DNA of 64,000 bases from Marisediminitalea lipolytica (GTDB lineage: Bacteria > Pseudomonadota > Gammaproteobacteria > Enterobacterales > Alteromonadaceae), in NCBI RefSeq assembly GCF_001758465.1, contig NZ_MJIC01000014.1, positions 614,025 to 678,024 of the forward strand, written 5' to 3'. The position numbers and the translations under genes were made by a program. The notes beneath the pieces were generated by a model. It did not search any database. It saw only the letters and a list, made by a program, of their open reading frames with translations, and had not been told where the DNA came from. Positions within the stretch are counted from its first letter, which is position 1. Every line of letters starts with the position of its first letter. Positions 51,529-60,198 of this stretch are shown here, in pieces.

Positions 51529-52329
51529 ATGGCAGACAGGCATGATACGGCGTCAGTATATGGTTTTCAGACACTGGAATCTGATGCGCATGAGGACAAC
51601 GCTGCCATTCCTACCGAGTGTGCGCTGGCCATCAGTTACAACCAAATAAACTATGCCGTCATGATGGTAAGTCCAAACGATTTACAGGACTTCGTGACCG
51701 GATTCAGCCTGACTCAGGGTATTATCGATGCACCTGAGCAATTTCGCAGTATTACCATTACCCTCGAACAACAGCAGGGAACCGCGGAGATTGAATTAAG
51801 CGCCCGTGCGCAGTTTCAGTTAACCAAACAGCAGCGCCAAATGGCAGGCAGCTCCGGCTGTGGTATTTGTGGGGTAGATGCACTCGAAAGTGCTCTGCCT
51901 GAACTTGCCGTTCTGCCACCAACGGCAATACCGGCTTATACTGCATTTAATCAGTTACGCGATCGTATTCGGGATTTTCAGCATGCTCTGCACTCAAGCG
52001 GGGCTCAGCATGCGGCGTTTTTTATTCTGAACGATGGCACCATCACCCATTGCCGGGAAGACATTGGTCGCCATAACGCCATGGATAAACTGATTGGCGC
52101 TCTGGTGCGTAAAAAAGCAGATCTGCAAAGTGGCTTTATGGTACTCACCAGTCGCTGTGGACTGGAATTGGTGCAAAAAGCGATTCGGGCGGGGATATCT
52201 ACCCTGGTGACCTTGTCAGCACCCACCACGCTCGCAGTGGAGTGGGCCAGGCGCTATCAGCTCAACCTGATCCATGTTCCGCATCACAATGCGCCCCGGA
52301 TTTATCACCGAAGTGACATCCCGGGTTAA
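51529..52329 (+). CDS. fdhD: Formate dehydrogenase accessory sulfurtransferase FdhD
   Basis: FdhD passes sulfur from IscS to the molybdenum cofactor of formate dehydrogenase-type enzymes. The 266-residue protein has the CxxC motif in SSGCGICGVDALE, then FFILNDGTITHCREDIGRHN, AMDKLIGAL and LTSRCGLELVQKA, all family blocks. It converges, with a 3-base gap, on a gene for such a molybdoenzyme, its likely client. Confidence 0.95.
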   Translation: MADRHDTASVYGFQTLESDAHEDNAAIPTECALAISYNQINYAVMMVSPNDLQDFVTGFSLTQGIIDAPEQFRSITITLEQQQGTAEIELSARAQFQLTKQQRQMAGSSGCGICGVDALESALPELAVLPPTAIPAYTAFNQLRDRIRDFQHALHSSGAQHAAFFILNDGTITHCREDIGRHNAMDKLIGALVRKKADLQSGFMVLTSRCGLELVQKAIRAGISTLVTLSAPTTLAVEWARRYQLNLIHVPHHNAPRIYHRSDIPG

Positions 52330-52332
52330 TCA

Positions 52333-54654
52333 TCAGCTTTGCTGCACCGGGATCCGGTTGTCGGCCTTAGCTGCCTCAATTCTGATTGCGATATATTTAG
52401 AGGTTGGTGTGTAGGAATGCTCGCCATAACTTTCCAGCGGCACCAAACCATTGGCCTCGGGGAAATACGCGGCTGCCTGGCCTTCTGGAATATCATAGGC
52501 CACCAGGGTGAAGCCCTTGGCGCGGCGCTCGCGGCCATCATTCCACAGTGAAATCATATCTACCTTATCGCCATCACTAAAGCCCAGTCGCGAAATATCC
52601 GTCTGATTTACAAACACCACGTAGCGCTGACCAAATACACCGCGGTAACGATCATCAAGGCCATAAACAGTGGTGTTGTACTGATCGTGGGAACGCAGGG
52701 TTTGCAGGATAAGATCAGGGGTTACACCTGCCGGCAACTGCTCGGGTAATAACTGGCCGGGCAGGGCATTAGCCGCAAATCCGGCTTTTTGTGTTGCCGT
52801 ATTCCAGTTCCTGTGGGTGGCCGGATTCGACAGGTGGAAACCGCCGGGGTGGTTGAGCCTGACATTAAAATCACTAAAACCTGGGATGGTATCGGCAATT
52901 AAATCGCGTATGTTGCCGTAATCGCTGATCAGTTCATCCCAGTCTACCGGCGAATTTTCGCCCAGAGTTGTCTTGGCAATACCGGCCACAATTGCTGGCT
53001 CTGAGCGCAGCAACTTAGAACCAGGAGGGAGCTGGCCATAGGAAATATGAACCATAGAAAACGTATCTTCTACCGTAACGCCCTGGGGTTTTCCATTCTG
53101 GATATCAGCTTCGGTGCGGCCCAGACAAGGCAAAATTAGCGCGTCTTTGCCGGTGATAAGGTGTGAACGGTTTAGTTTAGTGCTCACATGAACGGTGAGT
53201 TCACATTGTTTCAGCGCTTCATGTGTTCTGGGCGTATCCGGTGTAGCCTGAGCAAAATTACCGCCCATGCCGATAAACACTTTGGCCTGACCCTGTTCCA
53301 TAGCCTGAATGGCTTGTACCACATTGTGCCCCGGTTCTCTTGGCACGTTAAAATTAAAGCGTTTATCCAGCGCATCCAGCAACCACTCGGGGGGCTTCTC
53401 ATCAATGCCCATAGTGCGGTCGCCCTGCACATTGCTGTGGCCACGCACAGGTGATAGCCCTGCGCCGGGTTTACCAACGTTGCCGCGCAGCAGCTGTACA
53501 TTGATAATTTCCTGAATGATCGCTACAGAGTGCTTGTGCTGGGTAACGCCCATGGCCCAGCACATAATAACCCGTTCTGCTTTGCGGTACATGGTGGCCG
53601 CCAGTTGAATATCGTCCTGACTGAGCCCTGACTGTTCAACAATTTCGTCCCAACTGGTGGCATCAACCTGGGCCAGGTAATCATCCACACCACTGGTGTG
53701 GGTGGTGATAAATTCATGATCAAATACGGCTGGGGTATTATTTTGCTGAGCTTCCCGTTCCCACTGCAGCAGGTATTTGGCAATACCGCGCATTACCGCC
53801 ATATCACCACCGAGTGCCGGGCGGAAATAAGCCGTAGTCGTAGGCGCATCGCCATTGGTCAGCATTTCTAAGGGGTGCTGTGGGTGTTGGAAACGCTCAA
53901 GGCCGCGTTCTTTAAGCGGGTTAAAACACACTACCTGAGCGCCGCGTTCCACTGCCTCGCGCAGCGGTTCCAGCATTCGGGGATGATTGGTACCGGGGTT
54001 CTGACCAATGACAAAAATAGCGTCAGCTTTTTCAAAGTCATGAAATACCACAGTGCCTTTACCCACGCCCACGGATTGCTTCATCGCGTGGCCACTGGCT
54101 TCATGGCACATGTTGGAGCAGTCGGGGAAATTATTGGTACCGAATGCACGCACAAATAACTGATATAAATAAGCCGCTTCGTTGCTGGTACGGCCGGAAG
54201 TATAAAACTCGGCCTGATGGGGCGAGTCCAGCTGATTAAGGTGTTTGGCTATCAGAGCAAAAGCGGCTTCCCAGCTGGTTTCAACGTATTTGTCGGTTTG
54301 CGCATCATAGCGCATCGGATGGGAAAGCCTGCCTTGATCCTCCAGCCAGTAATCGCTGTGTTCAAGTAACTTAGTTACCGTGTATCGAGCAAAAAAGTCC
54401 GGCCCAACCTGACGGCCTGATGATTCCCAGTTTACCGCTTTCGCGCCGTTCTCACAGAACTTGACCAGGCCATTTTCAGGCGATTCGCCCCAGGCACAGC
54501 CCGGGCAATCAAAGCCGTGGTCCTGGTTGGTTTTTAACAGCGCGCGCAGGTTTTTAAGTGGCTTTTCACTGGCAATCCAGCTTTTGGTAACACTTTTTAA
54601 GGCACCCCAGCCGCCAGCTGCAGCAGTGTATTTTTGAACAGACTTATCCGTCAT
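52333..54654 (-). CDS. FdhF/YdeP-family molybdopterin oxidoreductase
   Basis: A 773-residue bis-MGD enzyme of the formate dehydrogenase alpha / YdeP group. It has an N-terminal partial Fe-S region (GFDCPGCAWGESPENG and KFCENGAK), the Mo-site segment CSNMCHEASGHAMKQSVG where a cysteine occupies the Sec/Cys ligand position, FVIGQNPGTNHPRMLEP, MCWAMGVTQHKHSV and RGNVGKPGAGLSPVRGHSNV. E. coli YdeP is linked to acid resistance and has no proven formate activity, so the substrate here is open. AGGAACTG precedes the ATG. Confidence 0.92.
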   Translation of the reverse strand: MTDKSVQKYTAAAGGWGALKSVTKSWIASEKPLKNLRALLKTNQDHGFDCPGCAWGESPENGLVKFCENGAKAVNWESSGRQVGPDFFARYTVTKLLEHSDYWLEDQGRLSHPMRYDAQTDKYVETSWEAAFALIAKHLNQLDSPHQAEFYTSGRTSNEAAYLYQLFVRAFGTNNFPDCSNMCHEASGHAMKQSVGVGKGTVVFHDFEKADAIFVIGQNPGTNHPRMLEPLREAVERGAQVVCFNPLKERGLERFQHPQHPLEMLTNGDAPTTTAYFRPALGGDMAVMRGIAKYLLQWEREAQQNNTPAVFDHEFITTHTSGVDDYLAQVDATSWDEIVEQSGLSQDDIQLAATMYRKAERVIMCWAMGVTQHKHSVAIIQEIINVQLLRGNVGKPGAGLSPVRGHSNVQGDRTMGIDEKPPEWLLDALDKRFNFNVPREPGHNVVQAIQAMEQGQAKVFIGMGGNFAQATPDTPRTHEALKQCELTVHVSTKLNRSHLITGKDALILPCLGRTEADIQNGKPQGVTVEDTFSMVHISYGQLPPGSKLLRSEPAIVAGIAKTTLGENSPVDWDELISDYGNIRDLIADTIPGFSDFNVRLNHPGGFHLSNPATHRNWNTATQKAGFAANALPGQLLPEQLPAGVTPDLILQTLRSHDQYNTTVYGLDDRYRGVFGQRYVVFVNQTDISRLGFSDGDKVDMISLWNDGRERRAKGFTLVAYDIPEGQAAAYFPEANGLVPLESYGEHSYTPTSKYIAIRIEAAKADNRIPVQQS

Positions 54655-54784
54655 TGCAGTTCCTGATCCTGCGCGGTTCCAGGTCCGGCAGTCTATTTAT
54701 TTTGCTGTACAGCACAGTAAAGCAGAAATGCAGGAAGCCGCGCAAACGCAATTCCGTCAGTCCTGTATCTTTTTACGACTAGCG

Positions 54785-55492
54785 TCATTCTCGCAGAGCA
54801 AATTCCAGTACGCAGTCCGAGTCGAGCAGGTAAGATTGCAATGGCGTTAGCCTAATGAAGGTCAGGGCACTAATCTGATCCCGGGTATATTCTCTGCTTA
54901 CTTCAAAGTACTGAGAGCTGTAATCTGCCCCAGTTGCGCGTAGCTCAACATAGGGACGCTGGCGGAACAACCAGGTGCCGGTGGCGTGCTGCTTTTGGAA
55001 GGCATCGGCAATGGTCCCCAGAAACTGGTAAGAACCGTCGTTTTGCAGCGTCAGCGTGATATCGGTGTCACAACCCGAAGCAATATAGGAGCGGGCCACG
55101 TCCGCTTTTCGTAGACCTTTTTTCGCGCCTTCAAGGGAATATAAAAACAGTGCGGCCGAATCTTTGGTGTACCAGTGATTGCCTTCCGTCATGGCCTGCT
55201 GGCGTGAAATCGTAAAGCCATTGGCCTCAGTGACCTGCTCTATGTGAGTTAGGAGCGCTGGTTTGGACAGCACTAATGAATAGAGTATGGTGTTCTGCTC
55301 TATGGTGGTCGGGAATTCAAAGTTGTTGGATTGCACGGCAAATTCTTTGTTGCCTAACGCTTCTTCCAGCGATTCCCGTTCTTGCGGGGTAAGGTATTTT
55401 GCGTAAAGGTAAACCGTTGGCTGATGCGCACAGGCCAACAGTGCAGTGCAACACACTACTAAGCTAAAAACTCTGAACACCGTTGTTACCAT
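54785..55492 (-). CDS. Lipoprotein of unknown function
   Basis: A 235-residue predicted lipoprotein: signal MVTTVFRVFSLVVCCTALLA with lipobox LLAC. The mature part has YLTPQERESLEEALGNKEF, LSKPALLTHIEQVTEANGFT and a C-terminal beta-rich region (ITLTLQNDGSYQFLGTIADA). The family is not recognised. The ATG at 55492 is preferred to a TTG nine bases upstream. There is no clear ribosome site. Confidence 0.7.
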   Translation of the reverse strand: MVTTVFRVFSLVVCCTALLACAHQPTVYLYAKYLTPQERESLEEALGNKEFAVQSNNFEFPTTIEQNTILYSLVLSKPALLTHIEQVTEANGFTISRQQAMTEGNHWYTKDSAALFLYSLEGAKKGLRKADVARSYIASGCDTDITLTLQNDGSYQFLGTIADAFQKQHATGTWLFRQRPYVELRATGADYSSQYFEVSREYTRDQISALTFIRLTPLQSYLLDSDCVLEFALRE

Positions 55493-55557
55493 TATTGACA
55501 ATAGAGTAATGCTACACAGTATCAGTTTGTTTTTGATAAATAAAACATTAGGTTAGG

Positions 55558-56241
55558 TTACTGTTTCCAGTGAGTAATATACGTGTTAAACCCAATCGTG
55601 TACTCAAGGTGGAGTTGATTGTTATCTTCTACATTCATGATTAACTGAGAACTTGTTCCGCCACTGAGGGAGGGGTCGTTAGTCTGAGTGATTGAAATAG
55701 TATATTGATCATGTTGGTAACTAATACGGCCTGTATAATAAACCTGTGACATGTTGCCCCACATATCAGCGACGACATAGTCCGTTCGCCAGTGCACTGC
55801 CTCTTTAGAATCGGGGGCAAATCTGATAGTTGCCGACATCGCGGCAGTAAAATCGACGCCATTTTGGCTGTAGCCCGTTAAATACCATTCGCCTTCAGGA
55901 AAGTAGATGGTCGGCTTTTTCGGCTCAGGGTCAGGTTCTTGCTTAGGGTCAGGTTCTTGCTCAGGCTCAGGCTCCGGATTTGGTTTTGGAATTGGATCAG
56001 GACGAGGTATGTGATCAGGTCCTGGCGGTGGAGGATTGGGTAAAAATTTAGGCAAAAGGATTAGGCCCACGCCTATCACAATAAGAATAATTGAGGGATT
56101 ACTGACATTAATCTTAATGCCAAAGCCTTCTACATTACTGTTGCGTGAGCCATCGCCTTGTTTGCCTGACACAAACAGGTAAAGCCCAACCAGCACAAGT
56201 GCCACACCCACTGCGATGATAAAGGTATCAAACATATCCAT
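55558..56241 (-). CDS. Two-helix membrane protein with Pro/Glu linker and lipocalin-like end
   Basis: A 227-residue protein: helix 1 near residues 6-26, helix 2 near residues 49-67 (SIILIVIGVGLILLPKF), then a linker of about 45 residues made of Pro, Glu, Asp and Lys repeats (PNPEPEPEQEPDPKQEPDP). A beta-rich C-terminal domain follows (EGEWYLTGYSQNGVDFTAAM, QYTISITQTNDPSLSGGTSS). The Pro-rich linker could span part of the periplasm. The family and function are unknown. Confidence 0.68.
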   Translation of the reverse strand: MDMFDTFIIAVGVALVLVGLYLFVSGKQGDGSRNSNVEGFGIKINVSNPSIILIVIGVGLILLPKFLPNPPPPGPDHIPRPDPIPKPNPEPEPEQEPDPKQEPDPEPKKPTIYFPEGEWYLTGYSQNGVDFTAAMSATIRFAPDSKEAVHWRTDYVVADMWGNMSQVYYTGRISYQHDQYTISITQTNDPSLSGGTSSQLIMNVEDNNQLHLEYTIGFNTYITHWKQ

Positions 56242-56445
56242 TGTTTCTGGTTCCGAATCCGTCGGTAAAATACACGCCGGTTAAAATACCAGCAGTTCAC
56301 TCAGTGAATATAGCGCATTGCTCAATAAATCGCCAAGTGCTTTGTGGGGAGGGTGTTAAGTAGTACCAAAGTTGTTGTACTTATGGGCTTTAGCAGTGCT
56401 ACCGCCACTGTGATAGCATTTGCTTAATTTACATTTAGAGCTGAT

Positions 56446-57126
56446 ATGGTCATTCTGTCGAAATTGTTGTTAGCCGCGCTTTTATTATTGCCATCCGTTG
56501 CATTTGGCCACGGTGTGGATGAAAGCACCCAGTCGTTTTTACAACAAAATGAAGGCCTGCAGTTTTTCCCCTTTATGTATATCGGGGCTAAGCATATGTT
56601 TACCGGCTATGATCACCTGTTATTTTTGTTCGGCGTGCTGTTCTTTTTAAACCGTGGGCGAGAAGTGCTGCTGTATATCTCCATGTTTACCCTGGGTCAC
56701 AGTATAACGCTGCTCACTGGTGTGCTGGCCGATATACAGGTGAATGCTTATATAATTGACGCCATCATTGGCTTTTCCGTGTTGTATAAAGGGTTTGATA
56801 ACCTCGGCGGTTTTAAACGGTTTTTTGGCCGGCAACCAGACACGCGGGCAGCGGTGTTGATTTTTGGTTTATTTCATGGTTTTGGATTAGCGACCAAATT
56901 ACAGGTATTTGAACTCTCCGGTGACAGCCTCTGGCTTAATTTACTGGCATTTAATCTGGGCGTGGAAATCGGTCAGATCATGGCGTTATTACTGATGCTG
57001 ATAATTATTAATGCCTGGCGAAACTCGGCCTCATTCGTTAAATTTTCAACTATTACCAATTCGTTTTTGATGAGTGCGGGCATGATGTTAATCGGCTATC
57101 AACTCACCGGCTATTTTATTGGTTAA
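56446..57126 (+). CDS. HupE/UreJ_2-family membrane protein
   Basis: A 226-residue membrane protein with a signal-like N-terminus (ending VAFGHGVDE) and about seven helices. Metal-binding-type motifs are GAKHMFTGYDHLLFLFGV, TLGHSITLLTGV and LFHGFGLATKL. This is the second, divergent HupE/UreJ-type family and is unrelated in detail to the protein at 48275. Nickel or cobalt transport is possible but unproven. The following gene overlaps its operon (11-base gap). Confidence 0.83.
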   Translation: MVILSKLLLAALLLLPSVAFGHGVDESTQSFLQQNEGLQFFPFMYIGAKHMFTGYDHLLFLFGVLFFLNRGREVLLYISMFTLGHSITLLTGVLADIQVNAYIIDAIIGFSVLYKGFDNLGGFKRFFGRQPDTRAAVLIFGLFHGFGLATKLQVFELSGDSLWLNLLAFNLGVEIGQIMALLLMLIIINAWRNSASFVKFSTITNSFLMSAGMMLIGYQLTGYFIG

Positions 57127-57136
57127 GGCAGGTAAT

Positions 57137-57667
57137 ATGTCCCAGGTTCCCCATTCGTTAAGCCGTAAGCAATTAATCATCGCGTTTTTCTCTGCGTTCT
57201 GTATTGCCGTTATTACCCTGATTTTGTTTATTTTACCGGCAGAATATAACGTCGATCCAACGGGTATTGGTAAATCATTAGGTTTAACTGCGCTGGCAGG
57301 GGAGCAACCAGCTAACCCGGTCTCGCCAGAGCCAGCAAGGGAAAGTGCATTCGAACTGGTTGAGTTTACGGTACCAGCGGGTAAAGGCGTCGAATACAAA
57401 CTAGCCATGCAACAGTATGCCAAACTCACCTATGAATGGGTAAGTTACGGCGGCGAGTTATATTTTGATTTACACGGTGAACCGGTGGGCGATACCTCAG
57501 GCTACTTCGAGAGTTATGCCGAAGCCACCACCTATGAAATGAAAGGTAGCTTCACAACACCTTTTACAGGCTCCCATGGCTGGTATTTTAAAAACAACGG
57601 CGCCAATAACGTCACCGTAAAGCTGATGATAAAAGGGGATTACACCATCATCGGACTCAAGCAATAG
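57137..57667 (+). CDS. Single-helix anchor protein linked to the HupE/UreJ_2 gene
   Basis: A 176-residue protein with one N-terminal transmembrane helix ([20 protein letters not shown]) and a periplasmic beta-rich domain with [32 protein letters not shown] and [18 protein letters not shown]. Proteins of this form are commonly found next to HupE/UreJ_2 genes as transmembrane anchor proteins; the role is unknown. AGG precedes the ATG at 57137. It converges on the next gene with an 11-base overlap. Confidence 0.75.
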   Translation: MSQVPHSLSRKQLIIAFFSAFCIAVITLILFILPAEYNVDPTGIGKSLGLTALAGEQPANPVSPEPARESAFELVEFTVPAGKGVEYKLAMQQYAKLTYEWVSYGGELYFDLHGEPVGDTSGYFESYAEATTYEMKGSFTTPFTGSHGWYFKNNGANNVTVKLMIKGDYTIIGLKQ

Positions 57668-58664
57668 GCCTGGCTACCTGCATCTCTCCAACACTGGCTA
57701 TGGCCGACAGTACCCGTGACTTATCGAACATCGGAAACGACAATATCACTTCGTCAACACCAGTGGCCGCGACAAACCGGTGAAGCTGCTGCTCGGCACT
57801 TTGCTTATCGCCAACAATAGCGTAGCGCAATGTACTGTTGATACCACGAATTTCCATCTCGTTTAATTCAAGGCGAATATCCTCAACCGGCGGTGGCATA
57901 GGTTTATTGGTGTTACGCCGCAGATTAGCAAACTGTTGCTGAACGGAAGTAAACAGATGCTTTGCGTGGTCATCCGTATCGCCAATTACTGCCATCACAC
58001 CAGCGGATACATAGGGCATAGCTAATTGCGCCGAGGGTTTAAAATTAGCTCGGTAAATACTAATGGCATCGCTGAGCATATCCGGTGCAAAGTGCGAGGC
58101 AAAAGAGAAGGGCAGTCCCAGATGCGCCGCCAACTGGGCTGAGTATAAACTTGAGCCGAGCAACCAGATAGGGATGTTGGAGCCAGCGCCCGGCACTGCA
58201 ATAGGTTTTTGGCCTTCTGCCGGTTCGCCTAATAGCCGCTGGAGTTCTATGACATCTTCTGGATATCGCTCAGCATCACCGTGGATATCCCGGCGCAATG
58301 CGCGTGCTGTCATCATATCCGTACCCGGTGCCCGGCCTAATCCTAAATCGATGCGGTCCGGGTATAGCTCAGCCAGCGTGCCAAACTGCTCAGCAATGAC
58401 CAACGGCGCATGATTTGGCAGCATAATACCACCGGAGCCAATACGAATACGCTCGGTAACGGCACCAACACTTGCCAGTAGTACAGACGTTGCCGCACTG
58501 GCTACAGCGCGCATACCATGGTGTTCAGCCAGCCAGTAACGGGTAAAGCCGGCCTGTTCTGCGGTTCTAGCGATGGCCTGACTGCGCAGCAGGGCATCAC
58601 GCACCGTGCTGCCTTCGGCAACGTGGGCAAGGTCAAGAATCGAAAGTGGAATGGATTCAGCCAT
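57657..58664 (-). CDS. LLM-class flavin-dependent oxidoreductase
   Basis: A 335-residue luciferase-like monooxygenase family protein: [58 protein letters not shown] and [20 protein letters not shown]. This is the group of E. coli YhbW. It would bind reduced FMN; the substrate is unknown. The ATG at 58664 is chosen over 58706 because AGGT lies upstream and the family begins just there. Confidence 0.92.
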   Translation of the reverse strand: MAESIPLSILDLAHVAEGSTVRDALLRSQAIARTAEQAGFTRYWLAEHHGMRAVASAATSVLLASVGAVTERIRIGSGGIMLPNHAPLVIAEQFGTLAELYPDRIDLGLGRAPGTDMMTARALRRDIHGDAERYPEDVIELQRLLGEPAEGQKPIAVPGAGSNIPIWLLGSSLYSAQLAAHLGLPFSFASHFAPDMLSDAISIYRANFKPSAQLAMPYVSAGVMAVIGDTDDHAKHLFTSVQQQFANLRRNTNKPMPPPVEDIRLELNEMEIRGINSTLRYAIVGDKQSAEQQLHRFVAATGVDEVILSFPMFDKSRVLSAIASVGEMQVARPIA

Positions 58665-58856
58665 GAAAATACCTGTTATTTTGCATACCGGGTAGTATTG
58701 GGTCATGCCAATAATTTAAAAGGCCAATTCGACCAGGCGCAGGCTAATACGATAAATCCTTCGGCATTTTGTCGGTCACATAAACCCTGAATTCTTTCTT
58801 TCCTGGTTGATGTCATGGACTATACTTTTTGTATTTCAAATAGTTCTGTCATTTTT

Positions 58857-60197
58857 ATGAGTGCTGATCAAGCCAATACCGCAGTGTCGCTTGCAACGCT
58901 AATTGCCCTGTCCAAACGTGCCCGTGAAGCAAATGATGCCACGGAGTTACGCTTTATTCTGGTAAATGAAACCCAGCAGTTAGTACCCTACCGGCATGCA
59001 GCATTTTATTCTGCGGCGAGAGGCATTGAGTGTATTTCATCGTTAACCAATTTTGACCAACAGGCGCCGTTTGTACAGTGGCTGGACAACTGGTTTAACA
59101 GTTTGCCACGGCAGCAAAAAGCGTCCTGTTTTTCGGTAGATTTACGTCAGCTTAAACACGACACGCAGTGGCAGGAATGGTTACCGCCTTTTTTAACCGT
59201 GTTCACCATTGAGTCTCGTGAGCAGGCCTCGGGCAGTACGTTGTTGATCGCCCGCGACAGACCACTAACTGCCGATGACATCACCTTACTGGAGGAATGG
59301 ATAGACTGCTGGCGTTTTGTGTATCGGGACAAAAACGCCCTGTCTGGTAACGATAAGTTGTCTTTCTGGCGCAAGTATCTGCTCAACAGAAAGCATAAGC
59401 TGATTGCGGTTGGCCTGGCTGTGGCCGTGTGTTGTTTACCCGTACGTTTATCAGTGTTAGCCCCCGCCGAAATTATTCCGTTATCACCCAGTATAATCCG
59501 GGCGCCGATGGACGGCATCATTGATAAATTACTGGTGCAACCTAATCAGCATGTGAAGGCCGGCGATGAGTTGGTTGCTTTTGACCAGGTCCAGTTGCTT
59601 AGCCGGCTGGAATCGGCCAGGCAAGCGCTGGAAACGTCCCGGGCTGAGTATGGTCAGCAAGCACAAAATGCCTTGTTCGATCGGGAGAGTAAAGCACGGC
59701 TCGCGGTGCTGAAAAGCCAGATAGAAGAAAAGGAAATCAATGTTCAGTTTCTCGACGCGCTGCGCCAACGCAGTGTGATAACCGCTGGCCAGAATGGTCT
59801 GGTATTGATAGATGACGTATCAGAGTGGATTGGCCGGCCGGTGGTGACCGGTGAAAAGATCTTTAAGCTGGCAGATGAAAACAAGGTGCAGGTAGAAGCC
59901 TGGATTGCCCCGGCTGATCTTATTGCGTTTTCAAGTGGTGCGCCGGTAACGGTTTTTCTGAGTGCTGATCCCACGCAGTCGGTGGATGCGACCTTAACCT
60001 ATCTCTCTCACGAAGCAGAGTTACAACCGGATGGCATATTTGCTTACCGGATGCGTGCGACGCTGGACTCCCGGCAGCAAGAGCCGGTGCGAATCGGTCA
60101 GAAGGGCACGGCCAGAATAGACGGTGAACGAAGCCTGTTGATTTATTGGATCCTGCGCAGGCCCTGGGCGGCACTGCGTGGTTGGCTGGGATTATGA
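58857..60197 (+). CDS. Periplasmic adaptor (HlyD-like) with N-terminal GAF-like region
   Basis: A 446-residue protein. The first roughly 150 residues are cytoplasmic and GAF-like (LATLIALSKRAREANDATEL, LVPYRHAAFYSAARG). A membrane helix follows (LIAVGLAVAVCCLPVRLSVL), then an HlyD/barrel-sandwich domain (IIRAPMDGIIDKLLVQPNQH), a helical hairpin, and a C-terminal lipoyl/beta-barrel part. It is an adaptor-type component of an export or processing machine. The ATG at 58857 is favoured over 58815, though neither has a ribosome site. The M50 gene follows directly. Confidence 0.82.
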   Translation: MSADQANTAVSLATLIALSKRAREANDATELRFILVNETQQLVPYRHAAFYSAARGIECISSLTNFDQQAPFVQWLDNWFNSLPRQQKASCFSVDLRQLKHDTQWQEWLPPFLTVFTIESREQASGSTLLIARDRPLTADDITLLEEWIDCWRFVYRDKNALSGNDKLSFWRKYLLNRKHKLIAVGLAVAVCCLPVRLSVLAPAEIIPLSPSIIRAPMDGIIDKLLVQPNQHVKAGDELVAFDQVQLLSRLESARQALETSRAEYGQQAQNALFDRESKARLAVLKSQIEEKEINVQFLDALRQRSVITAGQNGLVLIDDVSEWIGRPVVTGEKIFKLADENKVQVEAWIAPADLIAFSSGAPVTVFLSADPTQSVDATLTYLSHEAELQPDGIFAYRMRATLDSRQQEPVRIGQKGTARIDGERSLLIYWILRRPWAALRGWLGL

Positions 60198-60198
60198 T

